From Lachnospiraceae bacterium (GTDB taxonomy: Bacteria > Bacillota_A > Clostridia > Lachnospirales > Lachnospiraceae), in the NCBI GenBank assembly GCA_017516285.1, contig JAFXDD010000017.1:1-14108 (forward strand): a stretch of DNA of 14,108 nucleotides, written 5' to 3'. A program made the translations under genes and the position numbers. The notes beneath the pieces were generated by a model. The model saw only the letters and a list, made by a program, of their open reading frames with translations, was not told the origin of the DNA and searched no databases. Below are positions 7,337 to 14,030 of this stretch, piece by piece (positions within the stretch are counted from its first letter, which is position 1; every line of letters starts with the position of its first letter).

Positions 7337-7627
7337 ATGCCATTTACAGCAGTTAATATAAAAGAGGAAATAGGAAAAAGATGCCATGACTCAGCAGATT
7401 TTGACAAAGCATGGAAGGAAAGCCGCGAGGAATATCGTTTAATAGGGGAAATGATAAGCTTGCGAAAGCAGCAAAAAATTACCCAAAATCAGCTTGCAGA
7501 TATGATAGGAAATAGACAGCAGGTTATTTCACGTATCGAAAAAAGGGAAAACAGTCCATCACTAAGGCTTTTTTGCAATATGCTGAATGCTTTGGGATAC
7601 GAACTTCAGATTGTGAAAAGAGGATAG
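7337..7627 (+). CDS. HigA/Xre-family antitoxin (HTH_3 DNA-binding protein)
   Basis: This 96-residue protein has a helical N-terminal arm (about 5-34, including FDKAWKESREEYRLIGEMI) and a complete Xre/Cro-type helix-turn-helix (about 40-92). Its core is LRKQQKITQNQLADMIGNRQ followed by ISRIEKRENSPSLRL. AAGGAGG at 7322-7328 is a near-perfect ribosome site eight bases before the ATG. It overlaps the stop codon of the remnant toxin frame, so the two were probably translationally coupled. The order toxin then antitoxin is typical of HigBA. The gene looks intact, so it is now probably a solitary autorepressor acting on the 15-bp inverted repeat upstream. It could also cross-act on other toxin-antitoxin loci in the genome. 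Confidence 0.87.
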   Translation: MPFTAVNIKEEIGKRCHDSADFDKAWKESREEYRLIGEMISLRKQQKITQNQLADMIGNRQQVISRIEKRENSPSLRLFCNMLNALGYELQIVKRG

Positions 7628-7654
7628 TTTCTTATTTACAAACGTAATTATAAC

Positions 7655-7692
7655 AGGGGCATTGTGATTTGTATGAGTCACAATGCCCCTTT
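7655..7692. terminator. Hairpin between convergent genes (probable terminator)
   Basis: A perfect 13-bp stem, AGGGGCATTGTGA (7655-7667) with its complement (7678-7690), has a ten-base loop and is followed by TTT. It lies 28 bases after the antitoxin stop and faces the minus-strand small gene ending at 7773, so it may serve both directions. The T-run is short on the + strand and absent on the minus strand, so it is weaker than the other terminators here. Confidence 0.65.
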
Positions 7693-7772
7693 ATGAGGTG
7701 TTTTACAATTTAACAGGTCTATACACGCTAACAACAAGTTACGCTATGCATTAAAATGCATTTAAGTTTTTA

Positions 7773-7946
7773 TTACTTGATTTCCAGGTTCTCGGTGACA
7801 ATACCAAATGACTCCAGCTTTGCCTTAGCTATGGTAAGTTGATAATCAACTTCCTTTTCGGGATTGTCAGATTTTTTGATGCGCTGCAAGTCGATATATT
7901 TGTCGATCAATTTATCAATCATTTCTTTTTCATTCATATCAAACAT
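7773..7946 (-). CDS. Small hypothetical protein (57 residues)
   Basis: Reading the minus strand from ATG 7946 to TAA 7773 gives a 57-residue, highly charged protein. It begins MFDMNEKEMIDKLIDKYIDL and ends with a KAKLESFGIV segment and ENLEIK. Two amphipathic helices (about 5-25 and 32-47) are likely. There is no signal peptide, membrane segment or cysteine. Three things show it is real: GGAGG lies nine bases before the ATG, a TTTACA-17-TACAAT promoter lies 37 bases upstream of the start codon, and it fills an otherwise empty stretch. A second in-frame ATG at 7937 has AGAGG nine bases upstream and is an alternative start. I do not recognise the family and assign no function. It is read in the same direction as the histidine phosphatase gene upstream but has its own promoter. 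Confidence 0.72.
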   Translation of the reverse strand: MFDMNEKEMIDKLIDKYIDLQRIKKSDNPEKEVDYQLTIAKAKLESFGIVTENLEIK

Positions 7947-7982
7947 CCTCTTTACCCTCCCGTATGATATTTGTATATAAAT

Positions 7983-8011
7983 ATTGTACCAAACGGGGCG
8001 ACTGGTGTAAA
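7983..8011 (-). promoter_or_regulatory. Promoter of the 57-residue gene
   Basis: On the minus strand, TTTACA (8011-8006), a 17-base spacer and TACAAT (7988-7983). Transcription should start near 7976, about 30 bases before the start codon at 7946. Spacing and box quality are as good as any in the window. Confidence 0.7.
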
Positions 8012-8053
8012 GACCTATTAAACTGTAAAATAATTGTACACCATATAAAAAAT

Positions 8054-8782
8054 TTAATCATGTCTCTCATCCAAATTATCATACATCTCACAGAATCTTG
8101 CGGCAAAGGAGGGTTTCTCGCCAGCCGCGTATAAATGTGAAATATCGCCAAAGGAGGACATTCTAAAGTAGGCATAGCCCTGGCGTCTTTCCTCGGTAAC
8201 GAGTGTGGTGACGCTGGATGGGGCGGCGCACATGCCGTGCCAGAGTATCATTGGAGATACATTGATGAGGTGGCTTAAGAGTACGCATTCCAGTCCGAAA
8301 TGGCAGAAAAGCACAATGGTGTCGTTGTTTGCTTGTGTGGCACGATAGTAATCAGTTTCACGTACGTAGCCGTGGTGAGCCAGAAGCTTGTCAAGCTCGG
8401 AGGTTACCCAATCATATTCTTCTTTGACGTGACCGGCATTCATGACATCTGTGTCATACCATTTGTTTCTATCAAAATACTCAGGGACAGCAGTCCAGTC
8501 TGCCGGCAGCCAGTCCCACGGAATCTTATCTACGGCCTGATCTGGGCGAGGAATTTTACAATTAAACTCTCTAAGCCAAAGGCATTCCGTAGCTTCACGG
8601 CCCATTTTTTGCAGGGTAAGGGATGCAGTGTCCTTGGCCCTGCCTAAAGGTGAGGTATAAAAAGCTTTTACGTCTAATTTGGAAATACGCTCGGACAACA
8701 ATTTGGCCTCTTTCCAGCCGGTTGGCGTGAGGGAGTCAATAGAGTAGTCCGGGTCTGCATGTCTTATAATAATCAGTTTCAT
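8054..8782 (-). CDS. Histidine phosphatase family protein (phosphoglycerate mutase-like)
   Basis: This 242-residue cytoplasmic enzyme belongs to histidine phosphatase branch 1. The N-terminal phospho-acceptor motif is IIIRHADPDY, with Arg7 and His8. The second phosphate-binding Arg is Arg48 in TSPLGRAKDTA. The second catalytic His is His161 in LFCHFGLE, and an acidic residue near Glu72 (LREFN) could be the proton donor. These enzymes transfer or hydrolyse phosphate through a phosphohistidine; known substrates range from phosphoglycerate to alpha-ribazole phosphate and small sugar phosphates, and the sequence does not decide among them. The long middle insert (about 74-150, rich in Trp and Asp) is larger than in simple phosphoglycerate mutases. 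AAAGGA eight bases before the ATG supports the start. A separate TTGACT-17-TATTAT promoter lies upstream, and no clear terminator is visible between this gene and the small gene downstream. Confidence 0.88.
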   Translation of the reverse strand: MKLIIIRHADPDYSIDSLTPTGWKEAKLLSERISKLDVKAFYTSPLGRAKDTASLTLQKMGREATECLWLREFNCKIPRPDQAVDKIPWDWLPADWTAVPEYFDRNKWYDTDVMNAGHVKEEYDWVTSELDKLLAHHGYVRETDYYRATQANNDTIVLFCHFGLECVLLSHLINVSPMILWHGMCAAPSSVTTLVTEERRQGYAYFRMSSFGDISHLYAAGEKPSFAARFCEMYDNLDERHD

Positions 8783-8845
8783 AAAAAGAATCCTTTGTAA
8801 ATAAGTGTAATGAAATCAGTCTGTTCGAATGCATTAAGTGTTCCT

Positions 8846-8874
8846 ATAATAACATATTGTGCAGAATAAGTCAA
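8846..8874 (-). promoter_or_regulatory. Promoter of the histidine phosphatase gene
   Basis: On the minus strand, TTGACT (8874-8869), a 17-base spacer and TATTAT (8851-8846), about 64 bases upstream of the start codon. It is back-to-back with the + strand promoter at 8886-8914, with 11 bases between the two -35 boxes. Confidence 0.7.
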
Positions 8875-8885
8875 AATAATTCGCC

Positions 8886-8914
8886 TTTACATTTCCCCGA
8901 AAATTGGGTAAAAT
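8886..8914 (+). promoter_or_regulatory. Promoter of the 5'-nucleotidase/CapA operon
   Basis: TTTACA (8886-8891), a 17-base spacer and TAAAAT (8909-8914), transcription expected near 8921. The in-frame GTG/ATG-type start at 8904 lies inside this promoter and cannot be used, which fixes the start at 8982. Confidence 0.68.
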
Positions 8915-8981
8915 ATACCTGGAAATTATTTTACTGATTATGGTTATAAACGAAGCAAAAGATATATCGAAAGGAACAATC

Positions 8982-10940
8982 ATGAGGAAAAAATTATTAA
9001 CATTAGGACTTGTAATAGGAGGCTTGTTGTTTGGGCGAATATGGAGCAGTCATGTGGTAGCAGAGTCAGAGCCAAAGTGTGTAGATGTGATGTTTTTGCA
9101 TGATACCCACTCACATCTGAATGCGTTTGCCACGGTGGAGAATGGCCAGTCTCGTATCTTAGGCGGCTTTGCCAAGATTAAGACCTTGATTAATGAAAAA
9201 AAGGCTGAGAACCCGGATACGTTACTGTTGGATGCCGGTGATTTTTCCATGGGTACGCTGATTCAGGTGGTTTTTGAAGAGGAAGCTTCTGAAATCCGTA
9301 TGTTGGGTGAGCTGGGTTTTGATGCCACAACCTTGGGAAATCATGAGTTTGATTATAAGGCGGCAGGGCTTGCCAATATGATGAACAACGCAGTAGCAAG
9401 TGGTGATGTGCTTCCGGCTGTGGTGGTTTGTAATGTGGACTGGGAAGGCATGGAGGCCAAAGGGCTCACAGAGGACCAGAAGCTTTTGCAGGCTGCCTTC
9501 CGAAACTATGGTGTTGAGGAATATATTGTCGTAGAGAAGAATGGTGTACAGATTGCCATCACCGGTGTGTTTGGTGAGGATTGTCTGGATTGTGTACCGA
9601 ACTGTCCTCTGGATTTTGAGAACCCGGTGGAAGCGGTGAAGGAAACCGTTACAGCAATTCAGACCAAGGAAGAGGTAGATATGATTGTCTGCGTGTCTCA
9701 CAGCGGTACCTGGGCAGATGAGGACAAGTCTGAGGATGAAATTCTGGCCAAAAGTGTACCGGAGTTGGATTTGATTATCAGCGGTCACACCCATACCAAG
9801 CTGGAGGAGCCCATTGTCCATGGGGATACTTATATTGTTTCTGCAGCAGAATACGGAAAATATTTGGGCAGCCTGACTATGACACAAAAGAGTGGCGGTC
9901 GTTGGAGCATGGACACCTACGAGCTTATTACCGTGGATACTTCTATTGAACCGGATGCTGCTACACAGGCTAAGGTGGATGCGCTGATGGACATGGTAGA
10001 CAGTAAATATCTGGAGCAATTTGGCTTTACCAAGGATCAGATTTTGGCTGCCAATGATATTGCATTTGCGGACAGCTCTGATACCGGTGCGTTACATACA
10101 GAAGTAAATCTGGGCAGTATTATGGCAGATGCCTATACATATGCGGTGGAAAAGTTTGACACCACGGATACCCATCCGGTAGATGTGGCAGTCGTGCCGG
10201 CAGGCACCATCCGTGATACCTATGCAAAGGGGTTTATTACCACAGAAAATGTATTTAATTCCTTCTCTTTAGGAATTGGAGCCGATGGGGTTCCGGGTTA
10301 TCCGTTGATTAGTGTATATCTGACCGGTGCAGAGTTAAAAACAGTAGCGGAAATCGATGCCAGCATCTCTGATTTAATGACCACTGCCAGATTATATACG
10401 GATGGCTTATACTGGCATTATAATCCGAAACGTATGATTTTAAATAAGGTTACGGATGTGTTTTTAGTTAACGGCAGCGAGGAGCGCGTAGAACTGGTGG
10501 ATGACCAGCTGTATCGAGTAGTCACGGACTTTTATTCTTCACAGATGTTGGGTGGTGTGACCGATATGTCTTATGGCCTCTTGTCTATTGTACCGAAGTT
10601 TGCTGACGGCACACCGATAACCAACTATGAGGATGCAGTGATTGCCGCAGATGGACGGGAGCTGAAGGCATGGGCTGCCATTGCAGAGTACATGACCTCC
10701 TTTGAGGATACGGACGGTGATGGTACGCCAAATGTACCGGCTAAGTATGGCACACCGGAAGGCCGCAAGGTAGTAGAGGACAGCAACAACCTTTGGGATT
10801 TGTTGAAAAATCCAAATAAATTCTTCTTTATGATAATCGGAATAGTGCTGGTTGTTATACTGATTTTAGTTGCAATAATTTTACTGGTAAAGAAGCTTGT
10901 GATGGCTATTATAAAGAAAAGGTGCAGGAAACGCAGCTAG
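8982..10940 (+). CDS. Membrane-anchored 5'-nucleotidase/UshA-like metallophosphatase
   Basis: This 652-residue surface enzyme has a signal peptide at 1-27 (cut expected after VVA). About 34-310 is the metallophosphatase domain, with its metal-ligand blocks DTHSH (Asp41, His43), DAGDF (Asp84), GNHEFD (Asn120, His121), SHSG (His240) and GHTHT (His269, His271). About 350-560 is the 5'-nucleotidase C-terminal domain, which binds the nucleotide in UshA relatives. About 613-638 is a transmembrane helix followed by a very basic tail, so the enzyme should stay on the outer membrane face. The family hydrolyses 5'-nucleotides, cyclic nucleotides or UDP-sugars. The loop that is usually NGGGIR is PAGTIR here (407-411), so classic nucleotidase substrates are uncertain. 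AAAGGA six bases before ATG 8982 sets the start. It is cotranscribed with the CapA gene 11 bases downstream. Confidence 0.9.
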   Translation: MRKKLLTLGLVIGGLLFGRIWSSHVVAESEPKCVDVMFLHDTHSHLNAFATVENGQSRILGGFAKIKTLINEKKAENPDTLLLDAGDFSMGTLIQVVFEEEASEIRMLGELGFDATTLGNHEFDYKAAGLANMMNNAVASGDVLPAVVVCNVDWEGMEAKGLTEDQKLLQAAFRNYGVEEYIVVEKNGVQIAITGVFGEDCLDCVPNCPLDFENPVEAVKETVTAIQTKEEVDMIVCVSHSGTWADEDKSEDEILAKSVPELDLIISGHTHTKLEEPIVHGDTYIVSAAEYGKYLGSLTMTQKSGGRWSMDTYELITVDTSIEPDAATQAKVDALMDMVDSKYLEQFGFTKDQILAANDIAFADSSDTGALHTEVNLGSIMADAYTYAVEKFDTTDTHPVDVAVVPAGTIRDTYAKGFITTENVFNSFSLGIGADGVPGYPLISVYLTGAELKTVAEIDASISDLMTTARLYTDGLYWHYNPKRMILNKVTDVFLVNGSEERVELVDDQLYRVVTDFYSSQMLGGVTDMSYGLLSIVPKFADGTPITNYEDAVIAADGRELKAWAAIAEYMTSFEDTDGDGTPNVPAKYGTPEGRKVVEDSNNLWDLLKNPNKFFFMIIGIVLVVILILVAIILLVKKLVMAIIKKRCRKRS

Positions 10941-10951
10941 GTATACTGCTT

Positions 10952-12199
10952 ATGAAAAAATATATATTACGTAAGGTACAAGTAGGATTAATTGTACTGG
11001 GGATGTTTGCTTTATGCACAGGTTGCAGTGTTCTGACAGATAGTTCCTCAGGAGAGAGCAGTACGGCGGGGATAGAGGCAGTTGCAGAGCCTGAGACAAT
11101 ATTGAATACAGAAGTCACAGAGGTTATAGAGACCACGGAGGAATTTCAGGAATCCTTTGTGACGGTAGAATTGGTAGCGGTAGGAGATAATCTGATTCAT
11201 GAGGGACTGTATAAGACAGGGATGAAGGCAGATGGTGAGTGGAATTACGACCATGTATATGAAAATGTCCGCGACGAAATAGAAGCAGCGGACTTGGCCA
11301 TTATCAATCAGGAGACGATTTTTATTAACGACCGTAGTAAAATCAGTGCATATCCAAGATTTGGTTCTCCACCGGAAATTGGTGATTCTCTGGTACGAAC
11401 CGGGTTTGATGTAGTGCTTCATGCCAGCAATCATACGGTAGATAAAGGGGCTGAGGGTGTCTGGGATACCATGAATTTCTGGAAGGAAAAGCATCCGGAA
11501 ATTACGGTGCTGGGCATTAATGAAAGTGAAGAGGATCAGAGCGAAATTGATGTGGTGGAATGTAAAGGAATTCGTTTTGCCATGCTGAACTATACCTATG
11601 GCTTAAACGGTCTTCCTATGCCGGCGGACGAGCCATATCTGGTAAATTTATTGGACAAAGAAAAAATGACTATGGACATTGCCAAGGCTAAGGAAATTGC
11701 GGATATGGTGGTGGTATTCCTTCATGTGGGTGATGAATACGTGTATGAGCCAAGTAAGACTGCTAAGCAATGGGTGGATTTTCTTTTGGAGCAGGGTGTA
11801 GATATTGCTATTAATGCACATCCTCATGTGTTGGAGCCCTACACCATGCTAACCCGTGAAGACGGCCATAAAATGCTGGTATATTATTCTGTAGGTAATT
11901 TTGTTTCCACTCAGGACCGGGTGCCAAGGCTTCTGGGCGGTATGGCCAAGATAACGATTGAGATGCATGTCCACGAAGATGGCAAAGACTTCCGGATTAA
12001 AGAGTATACCCTGGAGCCTTTGGTAGCTCATTGGAATTACGGCACCATGGAATTTGGCGTGTATATGCTGGAGGACTATACTGATGAAATGGCGGCGAAG
12101 CATGGTATTCACAGAGTTAGCAGCGAAGAATTTCATGTCGAAGTGCTTTGGAAGCTGTATGATAAGATTATGGGTATGACGGTAAATTCCGGTTTGTAG
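10952..12199 (+). CDS. CapA-family (PGA_cap) metallophosphoesterase-like lipoprotein
   Basis: This is a 415-residue lipoprotein. The signal segment (1-24) ends in LCTGC with Cys25 as lipidation site, although Cys at -3 is unusual in a lipobox. A Ser/Glu/Thr-rich linker (about 26-68) follows, then the PGA_cap domain (about 70-340). Motifs are VAVGDNLIH (Asp79), INQET (Glu121), ASNHTVDKG (158-166), FLHVGDEY (His258), AHPHVLEP (His290, His292) and YSVGNF. CapA was named for poly-gamma-glutamate capsule synthesis in Bacillus, but most single-gene relatives, like this one with no capB or capC beside it, have no defined role. A phosphoesterase activity at the cell surface is plausible. ATG 10952 is preferred; the frame also opens at GTG 10922 inside the previous gene, but that start would spoil the lipoprotein signal. 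A weak TAGG site overlaps the upstream stop, which suggests translational coupling. Confidence 0.88.
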   Translation: MKKYILRKVQVGLIVLGMFALCTGCSVLTDSSSGESSTAGIEAVAEPETILNTEVTEVIETTEEFQESFVTVELVAVGDNLIHEGLYKTGMKADGEWNYDHVYENVRDEIEAADLAIINQETIFINDRSKISAYPRFGSPPEIGDSLVRTGFDVVLHASNHTVDKGAEGVWDTMNFWKEKHPEITVLGINESEEDQSEIDVVECKGIRFAMLNYTYGLNGLPMPADEPYLVNLLDKEKMTMDIAKAKEIADMVVVFLHVGDEYVYEPSKTAKQWVDFLLEQGVDIAINAHPHVLEPYTMLTREDGHKMLVYYSVGNFVSTQDRVPRLLGGMAKITIEMHVHEDGKDFRIKEYTLEPLVAHWNYGTMEFGVYMLEDYTDEMAAKHGIHRVSSEEFHVEVLWKLYDKIMGMTVNSGL

Positions 12200-12220
12200 G
12201 GGTGCGGCCACCCTGGTTTT
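12200..12220 (+). terminator. Possible short terminator after the CapA gene
   Basis: GGGTG (12200-12204), loop CGGC and CACCC (12209-12213) form a five-bp GC-rich stem, followed by TGG and five T residues. It begins right after the stop codon. The stem is short, so it is only a candidate. Confidence 0.4.
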
Positions 12221-12300
12221 TCAATAAAGGAAGGTATTACACGCTCATTTTTGGGGACGTTCCCACTCAACGAAAGGCTGCACCAGGACGATGGCTCCGT
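12200..12300. other. Composition break / probable sequence junction
   Basis: GC content changes sharply here. Sampled 60-base lines give 38% (3001), 45% (11701) and 48% (12001) on the left, against 60% (12301), 53% (12601) and 58% (12901) on the right. Codon third positions switch from A/T-leaning to G/C-leaning. The deacetylase gene on the right loses its expected C-terminal end within this zone. Next to its stop is GGGGACGTTCCC (12253-12264), a near-palindrome of the kind seen in dispersed intergenic repeats. Recombination or transfer, and an assembly chimera, both fit. Confidence 0.55.
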
Positions 12301-13411
12301 CGTGAGCCCCGTCCACGATATGTTCGCGCACAGTGTCCACGTCGCGGTATTTCCAGTCCTCGGGATCAACGCTCCAAAGGATGAGGGTGTATTCCAGTGC
12401 CTGACGCACTTCCTCGTTGGTGGAGCCGTAGGGAGGCCGCACAAACAGGGGGCGCTTTCCGCAGGCGTCCTCAATAAGCTTGGAGGTCTTTTCCACCTGC
12501 TCTACGGATTTTTCCGCCCCGATCTTGGTAAACTGAGGATGGTCGTAAGAATGGTTGCCCAGGCAATGCCCTTCCTCCGCAATGCGGCGGACCAGCTTGG
12601 GATAGTAAGAAACGTTGGTGCCCACCATAAAGAAGGTGGCCAGCACTCCGCGCTCCTTCAGCCCGTCCAGCAAACGGCCGGTGTTGGCGGAGCTGGGGCC
12701 GTCGTCGTAGGTGATGGCGATCATTTTGCCGTCGGGATCCAGATCACGGGCACTGTAAGCCAAGCAGATCTTTTCGATCTCCTCCCGCTTTAAGGAAACA
12801 TCCCCGGTCTCCAGCATGACGGTCACGGCCTCTTCCGTGACGCGGAAGGAAACGCCCTCGGGGAAACTTTCCACCCCGAACATGCCGGGCACCTTGGCCC
12901 GTTTTCCTTTAATAAACAGTTCCTCGGGGGTCAGGCGAGTGCCGTCCGCCCCGTAGGTGCGGCAAATCGTGACAGCCTCGCGGGCGTTTTCCCCGTAAAA
13001 GCGGACCTCGTTAAAGGTCACGCTGGTGTAATCGTCGTAAGCCGACACGGAAAAATCCAGGCTCAGCATGCGGAAATCCTTTTCCCCTGCCGAAAGGATG
13101 TACGTGTCAAAGGAAGCAATGCGCTCGTTCACATAGGCGAGGATGTCCGCATCGGCCGCCGTCATCCCCGTAACGGGATAATGCACGCCCATGACAGTGT
13201 TTCCGTTTTGGCGGGAAAGGGTCTTTACCTCCAGTTGGCCGGCGTAGGTGCTGGTCAGCACCGCCTGCTGCTCTACTTCGCTCAGCACGCCCTTCAAGGC
13301 GGGATCGGGCTTCGGTTCCTCGGAAGGGGGCACTTCAGCCACACAGCCGAAAAGTCCCAAAACCAGCACGAAGCTCAGCAAAAGGGAGAGGTTCTTCTTT
13401 GCTCTGCTCAT
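12245..13411 (-). CDS. Polysaccharide deacetylase (NodB) lipoprotein, C-terminal end missing
   Basis: This 388-residue lipoprotein has a signal segment ending LFGC (Cys23), a PdaC/RsiV-like N-terminal domain (about 50-205) and a NodB domain from about 229. The metal and catalytic motifs TYDDGP (234-239), HSYDH (His287, His291), RPPYGS (325-330) and WSVDPEDW (346-353) are all present. The family removes N- or O-acetyl groups from peptidoglycan or other surface glycans. The domain breaks off after DGAIVL: the final conserved LHD-type motif and the last helix, some 25-30 residues, are replaced by VQPFVEWERPQK and a stop. No continuation is found in any frame downstream, so this is not a simple frameshift. 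The catalytic His of the last motif is absent, so activity is doubtful. ATG 13411 has AAAGG 11 bases upstream; the frame also extends to TTG 13453. GC-rich codon use differs from all genes to the left. Confidence 0.82.
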   Translation of the reverse strand: MSRAKKNLSLLLSFVLVLGLFGCVAEVPPSEEPKPDPALKGVLSEVEQQAVLTSTYAGQLEVKTLSRQNGNTVMGVHYPVTGMTAADADILAYVNERIASFDTYILSAGEKDFRMLSLDFSVSAYDDYTSVTFNEVRFYGENAREAVTICRTYGADGTRLTPEELFIKGKRAKVPGMFGVESFPEGVSFRVTEEAVTVMLETGDVSLKREEIEKICLAYSARDLDPDGKMIAITYDDGPSSANTGRLLDGLKERGVLATFFMVGTNVSYYPKLVRRIAEEGHCLGNHSYDHPQFTKIGAEKSVEQVEKTSKLIEDACGKRPLFVRPPYGSTNEEVRQALEYTLILWSVDPEDWKYRDVDTVREHIVDGAHDGAIVLVQPFVEWERPQK

Positions 13412-13499
13412 CTTTGTTTCTGCCTTTCTTCTCGGTTTCCGTTGCATGGACAAACCGCCTGCGCGGAACTTGCTGTTTCTCCCAACGGCTTTTTCTTTT

Positions 13500-13528
13500 A
13501 TTATACTCCCCTGCCGTCAAAAAAGCAA
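13500..13528 (-). promoter_or_regulatory. Promoter of the deacetylase gene
   Basis: On the minus strand, TTGCTT (13528-13523), a 17-base spacer and a perfect TATAAT (13505-13500), giving a leader of about 80 bases. It is divergent from the + strand promoter at 13553, with 24 bases between the -35 boxes, so a shared regulator could act on both. Confidence 0.65.
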
Positions 13529-13552
13529 GCGTTCCGACAACTATATTTTTTA

Positions 13553-13581
13553 TTGACATTTGACAAGGGGGCTGTTATAAT
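13553..13581 (+). promoter_or_regulatory. Consensus sigma-A promoter for the small membrane protein
   Basis: TTGACA (13553-13558), exactly 17 bases, TATAAT (13576-13581): a full consensus match at both boxes. Transcription should start near 13588. A second TTGACA-like box at 13560 is only ten bases from the -10 and is not usable. Confidence 0.85.
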
Positions 13582-13620
13582 GGGAACACACCTATAAAAA
13601 TAAAGAAGGACGTGTTTGAA

Positions 13621-13971
13621 TTGAACTTTTTGAATATGCAACGGGTCAAGGTCTTCGTTATCACCTTTGCCGTTTTGGCGGGTCTTTTCTTCGTTTTGGC
13701 GCTGGCCGGCGTATTCGGCATGATCGCCGATCTGCAGCTGGAGGGTTTTAAGGAGGAGATCCTGTGGTACGCAGTCATGGTGTCCGGCGGCATCGCCACC
13801 GTGCTCTGCCTGCTTATCAGCACCGCCCTTTTCAAATTTTCCGCCGATGTGATGGAGGAGATCAACCACCTCAACGCCCGCATTGCCGAGCTGGATCGGG
13901 AAGCCCATTACGGCAAACGTAACGGCCTTCCTACCGTAGAGATCCCCCCGCAAAAGCCCACCGTAGAATAA
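13621..13971 (+). CDS. Small two-pass membrane protein of unknown function
   Basis: This 116-residue protein has two hydrophobic helices (about 10-35 and 49-72) separated by a short acidic loop, DLQLEGFKEEIL. A charged, probably coiled-coil stretch follows (about 75-97, VMEEINHLNARIAELDRE), then a Pro-rich tail PTVEIPPQKPTVE. I do not recognise the family. The layout suggests a membrane protein with both termini on the same side, probably cytoplasmic. The start is chosen as TTG 13621 because AAGGA (13606-13610) lies ten bases upstream. GTG 13612 is only one base from that site, and ATG 13636 would lack a properly placed one. A consensus promoter precedes it and a strong terminator follows, so it is a single-gene unit that should be well expressed. 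Codon use is GC-rich, matching the deacetylase gene beside it. Confidence 0.78.
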   Translation: MNFLNMQRVKVFVITFAVLAGLFFVLALAGVFGMIADLQLEGFKEEILWYAVMVSGGIATVLCLLISTALFKFSADVMEEINHLNARIAELDREAHYGKRNGLPTVEIPPQKPTVE

Positions 13972-13984
13972 GTCTTCTTCAAGC

Positions 13985-14014
13985 AAAAAGCCGATGCATT
14001 CGCATCGGCTTTTT
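13985..14014. terminator. Bidirectional terminator between convergent genes
   Basis: AAAAAGCCGATGC (13985-13997), loop ATTC, and the exact complement ending in five T (14002-14014). The A-tract and T-tract make it work in both directions, for the membrane protein gene on its left and the minus-strand gene on its right. Confidence 0.9.
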
Positions 14015-14030
14015 CATTTTACTGGCGGGT

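Noticed and set aside
7746..7761. Palindrome ATGCATTAAAATGCAT between the convergent genes
   Set aside because: It is short, AT-rich and without a T-run, so chance is as likely as function.
7656..7772. A further gene or RNA in the gap between the antitoxin and the 57-residue gene
   Set aside because: Apart from the terminator hairpin and the small palindrome, no open frame or structured element could be supported.
8904..8981. Upstream start adding 26 residues to the 5'-nucleotidase
   Set aside because: It lies within the -10 region of the promoter and would bury the signal peptide; ATG 8982 has AAAGGA at proper spacing.
9222..10019. Long open frame on the minus strand (265 codons)
   Set aside because: It lies wholly inside the 5'-nucleotidase gene, has no ribosome site or recognisable motif, and the + strand protein carries all family motifs.
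10922..10951. GTG start of the CapA gene overlapping the previous gene
   Set aside because: It would place ten extra residues before the lipoprotein signal and lacks a better ribosome site; ATG 10952 begins a normal MKK-type signal.
12251..12793. Plus-strand open frame of 180 codons opposite the deacetylase
   Set aside because: GC-rich DNA opens antisense frames; the minus strand encodes the NodB motifs, lipobox and promoter, so this is a shadow.
13501..13986. Minus-strand open frame of 161 codons opposite the small membrane protein
   Set aside because: It begins inside the downstream terminator region, runs through the consensus promoter and has no ribosome site; the + strand gene has all expected signals.
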